This document shows positions 25,801-37,829 of a stretch of 64,000 bases of DNA, piece by piece. The translations under genes were made by a program, and so were the position numbers. Every line of letters begins with the position of its first letter. Position 1 is the stretch's first letter. The notes beneath the pieces are model-generated. The model was not told the origin of the DNA and searched no databases. It saw only the letters and a program-made list of their open reading frames with translations. Source of the DNA: Bradyrhizobium sp. NDS-1 (GTDB lineage Bacteria; Pseudomonadota; Alphaproteobacteria; Rhizobiales; Xanthobacteraceae); contig NZ_CP136628.1 of assembly GCF_032918005.1 (NCBI RefSeq), positions 496,001-560,000 of the forward strand, in the 5' to 3' direction.

Positions 25801-26958
25801 TTACTTCGCTGCCGCCCACGCCTTCGTCACCGCGCCGATCTCCGCGCCTTCCGGCTCCCGCACCGCTGACGGCGTGCGCGAGAATCTCGGCGCCGGCGCA
25901 GGCTGCTTCACGCCGTGGCGTTCGACGAAGACGTTGCGGGCGACCATGTGTGGATGCTTTGTTGCCTCCGACATGGTCAGCACCGGCGCGAAGCAGATGT
26001 CGGTGCCTTCCATGATCTTGCACCAGTCCTCGCGCGTCTTGCTCTTGAACACCGCCTTGAGCTTCTCCTTCAGCGCCGGCCATGCCTTGGGATTCATCTG
26101 CGCGTCGAAATCGGCATCGGTGAGGCCCGCATGCTCGCGCAGCAGCGCGTAGAATTGCGGCTCGATCGAGCCGATCGAGACGAAGTGCCCGCAGGCACAT
26201 TCATAGACGCCGTAGAAATGCGCGCCGCCGTCGAGGAAGTTCTGGTCCCGCTGTTCGGTCCAGCGGCCCATATTGGTCATGTCGAAGAAGAACGACATCA
26301 GCGAGGCCGCGCCGTCGCACATCGCGGCATCAACCACTTGGCCCTTGCCGGAGCGCGAGGCTTCCAGAAGCGCAGCGAGCACGCCGACGACGAGATAGAG
26401 CGCGCCGCCGCCGAAATCACCGACCAGATTGAGCGGCGGCACCGGCGTCTCCTTGGTGCCGATCGCGGCGAGCGCGCCGGTGATGGAGATATAATTGATG
26501 TCGTGACCGGCCGCGTTCGCCAGTGGGCCTTCCTGGCCCCAACCGGTCATGCGGCCATAGACCAGCCTGGGGTTGCGCGCGAGCACGACGTCAGGCCCGA
26601 GGCCGAGCCGCTCCATCACGCCGGGACGAAAACCTTCGACCAGCGCATCGGCGGTGGCCAGGAGGTCGAGCACTTGCGCGATCGCCGCCTTGTCCTTGAG
26701 ATCGAGCTCGATCACCTTGCGGCCACGGCCCGCCACCGACTTCATGCTCTTCTTTGCGCCGACGCGGTCGAGCGTGACGACGTCGGCGCCCATGTCGGCC
26801 AGCATCATGCAGGCGAACGGGCCGGGCCCGATGCCGGCGAATTCGACGATGCGAAAGCCCGACAGCGGGCCGGAGGCGCGGGCGGACGCGGAGGGGGCTG
26901 ATTTATCGAGCACGTGTTGTTTCCTCGGATCGCGGGCGATTGCCGATGGTTCGGCCAT
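25801..26958 (-). CDS. CaiB/BaiF family CoA-transferase (alpha-methylacyl-CoA racemase-like)
   Basis: Start ATG 26958 ([13 protein letters not shown]) gives 385 residues. The frame is open to 27015 but that part contains the palindromic operator, so the longer start is rejected. The class III CoA-transferase/racemase fold is clear: [40 protein letters not shown] and the catalytic Asp in [13 protein letters not shown]. The pattern GIGPGPF plus [17 protein letters not shown] points to the alpha-methylacyl-CoA racemase branch, which epimerises 2-methylacyl-CoA thioesters for beta-oxidation. No partner acyl-CoA gene is adjacent. Confidence 0.88.
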   Translation of the reverse strand: MAEPSAIARDPRKQHVLDKSAPSASARASGPLSGFRIVEFAGIGPGPFACMMLADMGADVVTLDRVGAKKSMKSVAGRGRKVIELDLKDKAAIAQVLDLLATADALVEGFRPGVMERLGLGPDVVLARNPRLVYGRMTGWGQEGPLANAAGHDINYISITGALAAIGTKETPVPPLNLVGDFGGGALYLVVGVLAALLEASRSGKGQVVDAAMCDGAASLMSFFFDMTNMGRWTEQRDQNFLDGGAHFYGVYECACGHFVSIGSIEPQFYALLREHAGLTDADFDAQMNPKAWPALKEKLKAVFKSKTREDWCKIMEGTDICFAPVLTMSEATKHPHMVARNVFVERHGVKQPAPAPRFSRTPSAVREPEGAEIGAVTKAWAAAK

Positions 26959-26982
26959 CGCCGCTGCACTGTTCTTGAGCGA

Positions 26983-27000
26983 GTTAATCGGCTGATTAAC
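26983..27000. promoter_or_regulatory. Palindromic operator upstream of the CoA-transferase gene
   Basis: GTTAATC-GGCT-GATTAAC is a perfect 7-base inverted repeat with a 4-base spacer, 24 bases upstream of the chosen ATG. Such AT-armed palindromes are typical of TetR-family repressors of fatty-acid or acyl-CoA genes. No TetR gene is in the window. Confidence 0.65.
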
Positions 27001-27048
27001 TTTTCTCGCCTTCACGCCAGCGAGGCAAGCGCTTTCGATGCCGCAGCC

Positions 27049-27081
27049 AAAATAAAACGGCGCGCACCGAAGTGCGCGCCG
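27049..27081 (-). terminator. Intrinsic terminator of the cox operon
   Basis: A perfect 10-base stem (CGGCGCGCAC / GTGCGCGCCG, 27058-27081) closes on a CGAA tetraloop. Read on the minus strand it is followed by TTTTATTTT. It lies 36 bases beyond the coxM stop and is the clearest terminator in the window. Confidence 0.85.
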
Positions 27082-27116
27082 CGGAAAATTTGCGTCGAGA
27101 CGCTAGCGCATGAGCG

Positions 27117-27917
27117 TCAGCCGGCAGATGCGACCGCGCGCTGTGCCATCACCTTGACGAGGTTGGCGCGGTATTCCGCCGTGCCGTGGATGTCGGCCAG
27201 CAGTCCGTTCGCCGAAATGCTGACGCTGTCGATCGCCGATGGCGACCAGTTCGCCTTCAGCGCGGCTTCGATCGCGGGCACCCGCATCACGCCGCTCTGC
27301 GAGGCGCCTGTGGCGGCGACCCGAACCTCGCCCGATTTGGTCTGAGCGACGAACACGCCGGTCAGCGCGAAACGCGAGGCCGGGTGCCGCATCTTCTCGT
27401 AGCCTGCCTTCGCCGGCACCGGGAACGATACGGCCGTGATGATCTCGCCGTCTTCGAGCGCCGTCGTGAACAGGCCCTGGAAGAAGTCCTCCGCCCCAAT
27501 CGACCGCTTATTGGTCTTCACGGTGGCGCCGAGCGCGAGCAGGGCGGCGGGGAAGTCCGCCGCGGGATCGTTATTGGCGATCGAGCCGCCGATCGTGCCG
27601 CGGTAGCGCACGGCAGGGTCGCCGAGCACCGAGGTGAGATGGGCGATCGCGGGGATCGCCTTCTTTACATCGGCATTCGTCATGATGTCGTAATAGATCG
27701 TGGCGGCCTTGATGGTCAGCGTGTCACCCGACAGTTCGACGCCCTGCAGCTCCTTGATCTTGCCGAGGTCGATGACATCCGAGGGGCTGGCGAGCCGCTG
27801 CTTCATGACGGGCAGCAGCGTCTGGCCGCCGGCCAGAAACTTCGCCTCGCTGCTTTTGCCGAACAGGCTGACGGCCTCGTCGACGGAGGAAGCGCGATGA
27901 TATTTGGTCTGATACAT
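27117..27917 (-). CDS. Molybdenum hydroxylase FAD subunit (CoxM-like)
   Basis: 266 residues of the xanthine dehydrogenase/CO dehydrogenase medium subunit: YHRASSVDEAVSLFGKSSEA at the N-terminus, FAD-binding loops AGGQTLLPVMKQRL and TIGGSIANNDPAADFPAALL, and the C-terminal CO_deh_flav_C domain (KMRHPASRFALTGVFVAQ). It passes electrons between the FeS subunit and the final acceptor. Third gene of the coxS-coxL-coxM order, starting 15 bases after the coxL stop and followed by a strong terminator. Confidence 0.93.
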   Translation of the reverse strand: MYQTKYHRASSVDEAVSLFGKSSEAKFLAGGQTLLPVMKQRLASPSDVIDLGKIKELQGVELSGDTLTIKAATIYYDIMTNADVKKAIPAIAHLTSVLGDPAVRYRGTIGGSIANNDPAADFPAALLALGATVKTNKRSIGAEDFFQGLFTTALEDGEIITAVSFPVPAKAGYEKMRHPASRFALTGVFVAQTKSGEVRVAATGASQSGVMRVPAIEAALKANWSPSAIDSVSISANGLLADIHGTAEYRANLVKVMAQRAVASAG

Positions 27918-27932
27918 CTTGGTTGCTCCCTC

Positions 27933-30275
<2,343 letters not shown>

Positions 30276-30361
30276 GTCTGGTCCTCCCGACCGGAAATTA
30301 TATGGCTGCGCCTTCCTTCGAGAGCGGCAGCGGTCATTTTGTTCGTTCGAGGCGCGCCGCT

Positions 30362-30847
30362 TTACTCGGCCGCCTGCGAGACCTTCATGCGTCCGGCCGC
30401 ATCCAGCACGGCTTTCACGATGTTGTGGTAGCCGGTGCAGCGGCAGATATTGCCTTCCAGCTCTTGGCGGACCGTTGTCTCGTCGAGCTGGCCACCATGG
30501 CGCTGCACGATGTCGATCGCCGACATGATCATGCCCGGCGTGCAGTAGCCGCATTGAAGGCCATGATTGTCGCGGAAAGCGGCCTGCATCGGATGCAGTT
30601 CGTCGCCCTTGGCGATGCCCTCGATGGTGGTGATGCTGGCGCCGTCGGCCTGGCCCGCCAGCATGGTGCAGGATTTCACCGCCCTGCCGTCCATATGCAC
30701 GACACAGGCGCCGCACTGGCTGGTGTCGCAGCCCACATGGGTCCCCGTGAGATTGAGGTGATCGCGCAGGAGTTGGACCAACAGCGTGCGGTCCTCGACG
30801 TCGACAGCCACGGCCTTGCCGTTCACTGTCAGTTTGACTGTAGACAC
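30362..30847 (-). CDS. Molybdenum hydroxylase 2Fe-2S subunit (CoxS-like)
   Basis: Start GTG 30847 ([13 protein letters not shown]) preceded by GGAGGA at 7 bases gives 161 residues, standard for the family; an upstream ATG at 30913 adds an unlikely leader. Both [2Fe-2S] clusters are complete: the plant-ferredoxin type in [16 protein letters not shown] with a later Cys (KSCTML), and the all-helical type in [11 protein letters not shown] and [12 protein letters not shown]. First gene of the operon, 86 bases ahead of coxL. Confidence 0.93.
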   Translation of the reverse strand: MSTVKLTVNGKAVAVDVEDRTLLVQLLRDHLNLTGTHVGCDTSQCGACVVHMDGRAVKSCTMLAGQADGASITTIEGIAKGDELHPMQAAFRDNHGLQCGYCTPGMIMSAIDIVQRHGGQLDETTVRQELEGNICRCTGYHNIVKAVLDAAGRMKVSQAAE

Positions 30848-31198
30848 GGTGTAGTCCTCCCGGGATTGATTTTGATTGCTTCTAATTAGAGACAGCGACC
30901 CGGAACTTTGCAACTAGGATTTTGGTCGCCCGCGTCATGGAAAGGTCATTGATCCAGCCGAAGACATGAGGCGCCCGTTCAGGGACCAAGGCCGGCGAGG
31001 GCGATCCCCGGCTATTTTCCCTGCTAAAAGTGCACAGTTTGCGTGGGATGCCAGCCGTTGCCTGTTCGGTGGGCCTTTGGCGGAGGAGCGCGGATGCGGC
31101 GAATTTACCGCCCTTTATCCATTCTGCCCTAGTTTTGCGCATTCGGATCTGGGGGCAGGGCGCCTCCGGATCAGGGCTGAATGAAAATGGGGGTGGGA
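30848..31198. other. Gene-free interval between the cox operon and the first chemoreceptor
   Basis: Divergent promoter region for coxS (minus) and the chemoreceptor (plus). No gene, repeat or distinct palindrome is seen. A GGGGGTGGGAATG stretch at the right end serves as the chemoreceptor's ribosome site. Confidence 0.45.
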
Positions 31199-33238
31199 AT
31201 GTCCGGGCGTATCGCGTCGCCGTCAAAGCGCACAATATTTCCCACTCTCAGGTTTCGCGCCAAGATCATCCTCGGCTTTGCCGTCGTGCTGGCGATCTCC
31301 GCCGGGAGCATGGCCTTCTCCTATTTCGGCTTCGAACGCGTTTCGGAAGGCGTCGGATCCTACCGCAGCAGCGTTTCGGAGGCCGATCGTGCCCGCGATA
31401 TCGATCGCGAACTGCTCGGCTATCGTTCGGCTGCCCGTTACTTCGTGGTGACCGGCAAGGAAGATGACGCCAAGGCGGCGCTGGACGCCGAGGCCGGCCT
31501 GAGGAATGCCATCGATCAGGCGATCAGGAATGCCAAGAAGCCAGCGCGGCTGGAGAGCCTCAACAAGCTCGCCAAGGAGTTTTCCAACTTCTCGGCGACC
31601 TTCGCCCAGATTTTGCAGGCCAAGCGCGACAGCGCGCTTCTGGTCCAGAATCAGCTTCAGCGCAACGCCAACCTCCTCAAATACAAGCTGGATGACGTCG
31701 GTAACAACGCCTCCGACTCCGAGGCGCAGGCGATCGAATTCGGCACCAAGCAGGTCAACGCCCAATTCCAGACCGCGAGTGCGGCCGCGAGCAATTTCAT
31801 CCTCAACTCCGACCAGGCCGTCGGAGCAAGTGCGATGGCGCGGCTGAAGTTCGTCGAGAACTCGCTCGGCGCGGTCTATTCCATGGATGACAAGATCGTC
31901 GCCGGCCTGAAGGAGGCCAAAGCGCTTCTCGGTGCCTATCGCGAAGCGCTGGAGAAGCTGATTGCGAAAGCCAAGCTGGTCGACGACCTCGTCTCCGAGA
32001 TGAGCGGCTCGGCCGGTGCGATCCTGCAAGGAGCTACCGCCATGAAGGCGGACCTCGTCGCCGAACAGCAGCGGCTGGAATCGGAGTCGGAAGCGACCAT
32101 CGGGCAGACGGAGCAACTGGTTCTGATCCTCGCCATTGGCGGCACGCTGCTTGGCGCGGTCCTCGCCTTCCTGCTCGGCACCGGCATTTCGCGTCCGATG
32201 ATCGCGATGTGCAAGGCGATGCGCGAGCTGGCCTCGGGCAATTTCGACGTCGTGCTGCCGGGCCTTGGCCGCAAGGACGAGATCGGCGAGATGGCCGGCG
32301 CGGTCGAGGAATTCAAGGTCCAGGCCGTGGCCAAGGCCGAGCGCGATGCCGCCGCCAGCGAAGTCCAGAACCGGGAGCAGGCGGCCAGCCGCCGCGCCGA
32401 GCTGATTCGGTTCGCCGACGATTTCGAGAGCGCGGTCGGCGCCATCGTCTCCAACGTCTCGGCCTCCGCCGTGCAGCTGGAATCGGCGGCCTCGACGCTG
32501 ACCCGCACCGCCGAGACCACCCAGAGCCTGTCGAGCCAGGTCGCCGGCGTCTCCGAGCAGGCTTCGAGCAACATGCAGTCGGTTGCCACCGCGACGGAAG
32601 AGCTCTCGGCCTCGGTCGAGGAGATCGGCCGCCAGGTGCGCGATTCCAGCCGCATTGCGGAGGCCGCCGTGGTTCAGGCCAGGGAGACCGACGGGCGCAT
32701 CGGCAAGCTGTCGCATGCGGCCCAGCAGATCGGCGAGGTGGTCAAGCTGATCACCGCGATCGCCGAGCAGACCAATCTGCTGGCGCTCAACGCCACCATC
32801 GAGGCGGCGCGCGCCGGCGAAGCCGGCCGCGGCTTCGCGGTGGTTGCCAGCGAAGTGAAGTCGCTGGCGAGCCAGACCGCGAAGGCGACCGACGAGATCT
32901 CGTCGCACATCACGGGCATGCAGGGCGCCACGGCGGAATCGGTTGCCGCGATCAAGGAGATCGGGGCGACCATCGGCCAGATCTCGTCAATCTCGACCTC
33001 GATCGCGAGCGCGGTCGAGCAGCAGGGCGCGGCGACGCAGGAGATCGCGCGCAGCGTCCAGACGGTCGCACAAGGGACTCAGACCGCGGCCACCGACATC
33101 GGCGAGGTCAACCGCGGCGCCGCCGAGACCGGCTCGGCCTCGGAGGAGGTGCTGCACTCGGCCAAGACGCTGTCATCCGAAAGCACCCGCCTGCGCGCCG
33201 AGCTCAACCGCTTCATGGGGAATATCAGGGCGGCGTAG
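31199..33238 (+). CDS. Methyl-accepting chemotaxis protein (first of a tandem pair)
   Basis: Start ATG 31199 ([14 protein letters not shown]) gives 679 residues; an in-frame ATG at 31181 adds six. Layout: basic cytoplasmic tip, TM1 about 25-47 ([21 protein letters not shown]), helical periplasmic sensor to about 300, TM2 about 307-330 ([20 protein letters not shown]), HAMP ([20 protein letters not shown]), then a long signalling coiled coil with the hairpin tip [20 protein letters not shown]. It signals ligand binding to CheA/CheW. No C-terminal pentapeptide for CheR/CheB docking. The sensor is unlike that of its neighbour, but from base 32183 to the stop the two genes are nearly identical. 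Confidence 0.93.
   Translation: MSGRIASPSKRTIFPTLRFRAKIILGFAVVLAISAGSMAFSYFGFERVSEGVGSYRSSVSEADRARDIDRELLGYRSAARYFVVTGKEDDAKAALDAEAGLRNAIDQAIRNAKKPARLESLNKLAKEFSNFSATFAQILQAKRDSALLVQNQLQRNANLLKYKLDDVGNNASDSEAQAIEFGTKQVNAQFQTASAAASNFILNSDQAVGASAMARLKFVENSLGAVYSMDDKIVAGLKEAKALLGAYREALEKLIAKAKLVDDLVSEMSGSAGAILQGATAMKADLVAEQQRLESESEATIGQTEQLVLILAIGGTLLGAVLAFLLGTGISRPMIAMCKAMRELASGNFDVVLPGLGRKDEIGEMAGAVEEFKVQAVAKAERDAAASEVQNREQAASRRAELIRFADDFESAVGAIVSNVSASAVQLESAASTLTRTAETTQSLSSQVAGVSEQASSNMQSVATATEELSASVEEIGRQVRDSSRIAEAAVVQARETDGRIGKLSHAAQQIGEVVKLITAIAEQTNLLALNATIEAARAGEAGRGFAVVASEVKSLASQTAKATDEISSHITGMQGATAESVAAIKEIGATIGQISSISTSIASAVEQQGAATQEIARSVQTVAQGTQTAATDIGEVNRGAAETGSASEEVLHSAKTLSSESTRLRAELNRFMGNIRAA
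32183..33238 (+). repeat. 1,056-bp repeat shared by tandem chemoreceptor genes (copy 1)
   Basis: Matches 34578-35633 at a constant offset of 2,395 bases, with about 15 differences that I counted by eye. Nearly all are silent; the clear amino-acid change is Asn to Asp near the C-terminus. The border falls within the TM2/HAMP junction at GGCATTTCGCG. Confidence 0.85.
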
Positions 33239-33280
33239 GGCGTACCTGTCGCCCGACGCCCTCGCTGCAGCCTCATACAC

Positions 33281-33453
33281 CGCTGTCGTCCCGGGCGCGA
33301 AGCGAACCCGGGACCCATAACCACAGGGCTTGGTTATGGAGTGAGCCGATAACTCCGAGTCTTCGCCAAACTTGTGGCTGCGGCTATGGCGACGAGCGCA
33401 GGCGCTCGCGCTGAGATCCCGGATCTGCGCTTGCGCTTGTCCGGGACGACAAG
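33281..33453. repeat. Inverted-repeat element after the first chemoreceptor
   Basis: Ends are CGCTGTCGTCCCGGG (33281) and GTCCGGGACGACAAGC (to 33454), near-perfect inverted copies, with an internal CCCGGG palindrome. A shorter element with the same ends follows the second chemoreceptor at 35655-35733. I recognise this as a common intergenic repeat of Bradyrhizobium. The rest of the 33239-33599 gap holds no gene. Confidence 0.65.
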
Positions 33454-33599
33454 CTGACCCGCCCGCATCACCTAACCGCCAGTTGCGGTGCCACAAATTT
33501 ACCACAGCTTATCCTTTGCGCCGTAACGTGCCGGCGAGTCTGGAAGCGGGCTGCTTCCCGGCTGCGCCTGGTTTTCCGCGAATGGAATGGGGTGGGGGA

Positions 33600-35633
33600 A
33601 TGTCGGTCAAGTCGAAGTCGCGCCAATCGAAGCTGCCAACGTTGCGTTTTCGTGCAAAAATCATCCTCGGCTTCGGGGCATTGCTAGCCATCCTCGCCGT
33701 CAGTATGACTTTCGCCTATTTCGGCTTCGAGCGGATCCAGGGCGCCGTCGCCTCCTACCGAACCAGCGTGTCGGAAGCCGACCTCGCCCGGACGGTCGAT
33801 CGCGAGCTGATCGCCTATCAGGGATTGGCGCGGGCCTATACCCTGACCGGCGCGGCCGAGGACGAGACCGCGGCCAAGGCGGCTGAAGAGAATCTGAGGA
33901 GCGCGATCGCAAAGTCGATGGCCGCTACGACCGGTGCCGTCCGCCGCGAGCAGGTCGGCAAGCTCGAGGGCGAATTCCAGCGCTTCACGAAGGTGTTCGG
34001 CGAAATCATCACCCTGACGCGCGAGAACAACAAGATCGCGGCCGACGAGCTCAACAGCGTCGGCAACAAGATCCGCTTCAAGTTCGACGACCTTGCCGAT
34101 ACCGCCGCGCTGGCCGGGCTGGCCTCGGTCCAGACCACGGCCAAGGACATCACCTCGCAATATCTGGCGGTCTCCACCTCGGTCAGTGCCTTCGTCGCCA
34201 AGCCGGAGCCGAAGACCGCAGATGGTGTGATCGCGCGGATCAAATTCCTGGAGACCCTGCTGGTCTCGATCTATGCGAACGACCAGAAGATCACCGATCG
34301 CGTAACCGAGATCGGCACCCTCCTGAAGCAATACCGCACCTCCTTCACCAAGCTGTCGGAGAATGTGAAGATCATCGTCAAGCTGAACGGCGATATGACC
34401 AAGACGGCGGCCGGCATCCTCAAGCTCTCGGGTGAGCTGCGGTCGGATCTGACTGCCGATCAGCAGCGCATCGAAGCCAGCGCCAATGCGGAGATCGTTG
34501 ATACCGAGCGGCTGATGGTGATGCTGGCGCTCGGCGGCCTCGCCATCGGCGCGGTGCTCGCCCTGATGCTCGGCAACGGCATTTCGCGTCCGATGATCGC
34601 GATGTGCAAGGCGATGCGCGAGCTGGCCTCGGGCAATTTCGACGTCGTGCTGCCGGGCCTCGGCCGCAAGGACGAGATCGGCGAGATGGCCGGCGCGGTC
34701 GAGGAGTTCAAGGTCCAGGCCGTGGCCAAGGCCGAGCGCGATGCCGCCGCCAGCGAAGTCCAGAACCGGGAGCAGGCGGCCAGCCGCCGCGCCGAGCTGA
34801 TTCGGTTCGCCGACGATTTCGAGAGCGCGGTCGGCGCCATCGTCTCCAACGTCTCGGCCTCCGCCGTGCAGCTGGAATCGGCGGCCTCCACGCTGACCCG
34901 CACCGCCGAGACCACGCAGAGCCTGTCGAGCCAGGTCGCCGGCGTCTCCGAGCAGGCCTCAAGCAACATGCAGTCGGTTGCCACCGCGACCGAAGAGCTC
35001 TCGGCCTCGGTCGAGGAGATCGGCCGCCAGGTGCGCGATTCCAGCCGCATTGCGGAAGCCGCCGTGGTTCAGGCCAGGGAAACCGACGGGCGCATCGGCA
35101 AGCTGTCGCATGCGGCCCAGCAGATCGGCGAGGTGGTCAAGCTGATCACCGCGATCGCCGAGCAGACCAATCTGCTGGCGCTCAACGCCACCATCGAGGC
35201 GGCACGCGCCGGCGAAGCCGGCCGCGGCTTCGCGGTGGTTGCCAGCGAAGTGAAGTCGCTGGCGAGCCAGACCGCGAAGGCGACCGACGAGATCTCCTCG
35301 CACATCACGGGCATGCAGGGCGCCACGGCGGAATCGGTTGCCGCGATCAAGGAGATCGGGGCGACCATCGGCCAGATCTCGTCGATCTCGACCTCGATCG
35401 CGAGCGCGGTCGAGCAGCAGGGCGCTGCGACGCAGGAGATCGCGCGCAGCGTCCAGACGGTCGCGCAAGGGACTCAGACCGCGGCCACCGACATCGGCGA
35501 GGTCAACCGCGGCGCCGCCGAGACCGGCTCGGCCTCGGAGGAGGTGCTGCACTCGGCCAAGACGCTGTCATCCGAAAGCACCCGCCTGCGCGCCGAGCTC
35601 GACCGCTTCATGGGGAATATCAGGGCGGCGTAA
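33600..35633 (+). CDS. Methyl-accepting chemotaxis protein (second of a tandem pair)
   Basis: Start ATG 33600 ([20 protein letters not shown]) after GGGGTGGGGGA gives 677 residues. Same layout as the neighbour: TM1 ([20 protein letters not shown]), a helical sensor of similar length but clearly different sequence, TM2 ([20 protein letters not shown]), HAMP and signalling hairpin. The start context and TM1 of the two genes also match ([11 protein letters not shown]), so the pair arose by duplication; only the sensor has diverged, which suggests different ligands feeding the same signalling output. Confidence 0.93.
   Translation: MSVKSKSRQSKLPTLRFRAKIILGFGALLAILAVSMTFAYFGFERIQGAVASYRTSVSEADLARTVDRELIAYQGLARAYTLTGAAEDETAAKAAEENLRSAIAKSMAATTGAVRREQVGKLEGEFQRFTKVFGEIITLTRENNKIAADELNSVGNKIRFKFDDLADTAALAGLASVQTTAKDITSQYLAVSTSVSAFVAKPEPKTADGVIARIKFLETLLVSIYANDQKITDRVTEIGTLLKQYRTSFTKLSENVKIIVKLNGDMTKTAAGILKLSGELRSDLTADQQRIEASANAEIVDTERLMVMLALGGLAIGAVLALMLGNGISRPMIAMCKAMRELASGNFDVVLPGLGRKDEIGEMAGAVEEFKVQAVAKAERDAAASEVQNREQAASRRAELIRFADDFESAVGAIVSNVSASAVQLESAASTLTRTAETTQSLSSQVAGVSEQASSNMQSVATATEELSASVEEIGRQVRDSSRIAEAAVVQARETDGRIGKLSHAAQQIGEVVKLITAIAEQTNLLALNATIEAARAGEAGRGFAVVASEVKSLASQTAKATDEISSHITGMQGATAESVAAIKEIGATIGQISSISTSIASAVEQQGAATQEIARSVQTVAQGTQTAATDIGEVNRGAAETGSASEEVLHSAKTLSSESTRLRAELDRFMGNIRAA
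34578..35633 (+). repeat. 1,056-bp repeat shared by tandem chemoreceptor genes (copy 2)
   Basis: Second copy of the HAMP-signalling segment described at 32183-33238. Together with the abrupt left border this is the pattern expected from gene conversion. Confidence 0.85.
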
Positions 35634-35654
35634 GTTCGCCGCGGCGTCATACTC

Positions 35655-35733
35655 CGCTGTCGTCCCGGAGTCGCGCTGCACACCTGACAGCGCTGCGCGC
35701 CGCCAGGTGCTCCGCTTCTCCGGGACGACAGCG
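35655..35733. repeat. Short element with perfect 16-base inverted ends
   Basis: CGCTGTCGTCCCGGAG (35655-35670) and CTCCGGGACGACAGCG (35718-35733) are exact reverse complements around a 47-base centre that itself folds (GCGCTG/CAGCGC). Related to 33281-33453. It lies just past the second chemoreceptor stop and could act as a 3' mRNA hairpin. Confidence 0.75.
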
Positions 35734-35771
35734 AAGTCAAGATCGCGCTCTGAGGGCCTCACCTCTCATCC

Positions 35772-36158
35772 TCACTCCCGCCCAAACGCCCGCTTCAGCT
35801 CGACCTTCGCCTTTTCCAGCCGCGTGCGCTGCGTTTTCGGCAAGGTCTTGCCGGCGCGGTTGATGTAGAAGGTCAGCATCGACAGTGCCGACCGATAGGC
35901 GCCGGTCTTGCGTCGTGAGCTGTGCTCGGCCGATCGCTTCAGTGACGTCGCGATCTTCTTCGGGCTGGTCAGCTTGAACACGCCCTGCTTGAGGTCGAGT
36001 GCGTCGCTCTCTTTGGTCACACGCTGCGACCAGCGCTTTGGCGTTGCGCGTTTGGCGCTCTTGCGCGTGGTCGCGCTACGCCGCGTGCCTGTCTTCCGGC
36101 GGCCGGACTTGCCTGTGCCGCTGTTTCGAGAATGTGTCGTCTTTCTGACATGAGCCAT
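35772..36158 (-). CDS. DUF3175 protein
   Basis: 128 residues. A very basic N-terminal third (Lys/Arg/Thr/Ser-rich, about 1-42) precedes the DUF3175 core: RWSQRVTKESDALDLKQGVF, SPKKIATSLKRSAEHSSRRK, then YRSALSMLTFYINRAGKTLP. The family is small, uncharacterised and often stress-associated; the basic tail suggests nucleic-acid contact. AAGGAG precedes the ATG. Its promoter is a perfect GGAAC-N16-CGTT on the minus strand, 28 bases upstream of the ATG, so it should be induced by the general stress response together with the divergent trehalose genes. Confidence 0.85.
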   Translation of the reverse strand: MAHVRKTTHSRNSGTGKSGRRKTGTRRSATTRKSAKRATPKRWSQRVTKESDALDLKQGVFKLTSPKKIATSLKRSAEHSSRRKTGAYRSALSMLTFYINRAGKTLPKTQRTRLEKAKVELKRAFGRE

Positions 36159-36185
36159 GCGTCAACTCCTTGCGGCTCCATCGGA

Positions 36186-36210
36186 AACGGGCGGTGCTGG
36201 CGGCCGTTCC
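36186..36210 (-). promoter_or_regulatory. EcfG-type general stress promoter for the DUF3175 gene
   Basis: On the minus strand GGAAC (36210-36206), 16 bases, CGTT (36189-36186): an exact match to the alphaproteobacterial EcfG/RpoE2 consensus GGAAC-N16-17-CGTT. The predicted start site lies just before the gene. Confidence 0.8.
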
Positions 36211-36214
36211 TGCG

Positions 36215-36239
36215 GGAACCCGGCCTCCCCGCGGACGTT
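36215..36239 (+). promoter_or_regulatory. EcfG-type general stress promoter for MFS-otsB
   Basis: GGAAC (36215-36219), 16 bases, CGTT (36236-36239), an exact consensus match. Its -35 box is only 4 bases from the -35 of the divergent promoter, forming a compact two-way stress promoter. Confidence 0.8.
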
Positions 36240-36340
36240 GTCGCAGGTGGCAGGCGGAATGCCGCACCCCAATGATCGGATCGACCCCGTTCACGTCCTG
36301 TGAATCGGGGCCGCTTCCATTGATCGAACGCAACAGCTCG

Positions 36341-37825
36341 ATGGAATTGCAGCAAAGCCCAGCGCGGAACTATGCATCTGGGGTCTCGGCGGCCGCGACC
36401 GACCGCATCGTCGAGACCAGCATTCCGTCGCGACTCGACGCGCTGCCCTGGAGCGGCTTTCACACCCGCGTCGTGCTCGCGCTCGGCATCACCTGGATTC
36501 TTGACGGGCTCGAGGTGACGCTTGCCGGCGCGCTTTCGGGCGCCCTGAAGCAGAGCTCGTCGCTGCATTTCACCAATCTGGATCTCGGCATTGCCAATTC
36601 CGCCTATCTCGCCGGTGCCGTGCTCGGCGCGCTCGGCTTCGGCTGGCTCACCGACCGCATCGGCCGCAAGAAGCTCTTCTTCATCACGCTGGCGCTCTAT
36701 CTTTCGGCGACGGCCGCGACGGCTCTGTCGTGGGATGTCGCGAGCTACGCGCTGTTTCGTTTTCTCACCGGCGCCGGCATCGGCGGCGAATACACGGCGA
36801 TCAACTCGACCATCCAGGAGCTGGTGCCGGCGCGCTATCGCGGCTGGACCGATCTCGTCATCAATGGAAGCTTCTGGATCGGCGCTGCGATGGGCGCGGT
36901 CGCGGCCATCGTGCTGCTCGATCCTGCCGTGATCAACCCCGACCTCGGCTGGCGTCTCGCTTATCTGATCGGCGCGGCGCTGGGCCTCGTCGTGCTCCTG
37001 ATGCGGATGTGGATCCCGGAAAGTCCACGCTGGCTGATGATCCACGGCCGTCCCGACCAGGCGCACGCCATCGTCGACGAGATCGAGCGCTCGGTGGTCG
37101 GACACCGCCAGGATGCGGGCGACGGGCGCTTCACGAAGATCCGTCTGAGGATGCGCGACCACACGCCGATCCGCGAGGTCGTCCACACGCTGTTCTCGGT
37201 GTACCGGCAGCGCGCGCTGGTCGGCCTCGTTCTGATGAGTGCGCAGGCGTTCTTCTATAACGCCATCTTCTTCACCTTCGCGCTGGTGCTGACCGATTTT
37301 TACGGCATCAGCGCCGAAAACGTCGGCTGGTACCTGCTCCCCTTTGCTGCCGGCAATTTCCTCGGGCCGCTGCTGCTCGGCCGCCTGTTCGATACGCTGG
37401 GACGCCGCACCATGATCATGTTCACCTATGGCATGTCGGGCTTGCTGCTGGCGCTCTCGGGCTATCTGTTCTCCATCGGCGCGCTCACCGCGCAGGGGCA
37501 GACCGTCGCCTGGATGGTGATTTTCTTCTTTGCCTCACCCGCCGCGAGCGCGGCCTATCTCACCGTCAGCGAGACGTTTCCGCTTGAAGTTCGCGCGCTG
37601 GCGATCGCGGTGTTCTATGCGGTCGGCACGGGCATCGGCGGCGTGATCGGGCCGGCGCTGTTCGGCGTGCTGATCGACACGGGGTCGCGCACCAGCGTAT
37701 TCGCGGGCTACCTGCTGGGCTCAGCCCTGATGATCGCGGCCGCGATCGTGGCGTGGCGCTACGCCGTCTCGGCGGAGCGCAAATCGCTCGAACAAATCGC
37801 GCGGCCGCTCGCCTATATGGAGTAG
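36341..37825 (+). CDS. MFS transporter (sugar-porter/metabolite:H+ symporter type)
   Basis: Start ATG 36341 (MELQQSPARNYASG) gives 494 residues; an upstream in-frame ATG at 36272 is possible, as it also lies after the predicted promoter. Twelve TM helices are expected. The inter-helix 2-3 motif GWLTDRIGRKKLFF and its counterpart GRLFDTLGRRTMIM in the second half are classic MFS signatures, and PESPRWLMIHGR after TM6 is the sugar-porter motif. Substrate unknown; the tight linkage to otsB (4 bases) and the stress promoter suggest a compatible-solute or sugar role. Confidence 0.9.
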   Translation: MELQQSPARNYASGVSAAATDRIVETSIPSRLDALPWSGFHTRVVLALGITWILDGLEVTLAGALSGALKQSSSLHFTNLDLGIANSAYLAGAVLGALGFGWLTDRIGRKKLFFITLALYLSATAATALSWDVASYALFRFLTGAGIGGEYTAINSTIQELVPARYRGWTDLVINGSFWIGAAMGAVAAIVLLDPAVINPDLGWRLAYLIGAALGLVVLLMRMWIPESPRWLMIHGRPDQAHAIVDEIERSVVGHRQDAGDGRFTKIRLRMRDHTPIREVVHTLFSVYRQRALVGLVLMSAQAFFYNAIFFTFALVLTDFYGISAENVGWYLLPFAAGNFLGPLLLGRLFDTLGRRTMIMFTYGMSGLLLALSGYLFSIGALTAQGQTVAWMVIFFFASPAASAAYLTVSETFPLEVRALAIAVFYAVGTGIGGVIGPALFGVLIDTGSRTSVFAGYLLGSALMIAAAIVAWRYAVSAERKSLEQIARPLAYME

Positions 37826-37829
37826 ACTG

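Noticed and set aside
30276..30716. N-terminal extension of the molybdopterin subunit
   Set aside because: The extension overlaps coxS out of frame and shows no protein character; the ATG at 30275 fits the family start.
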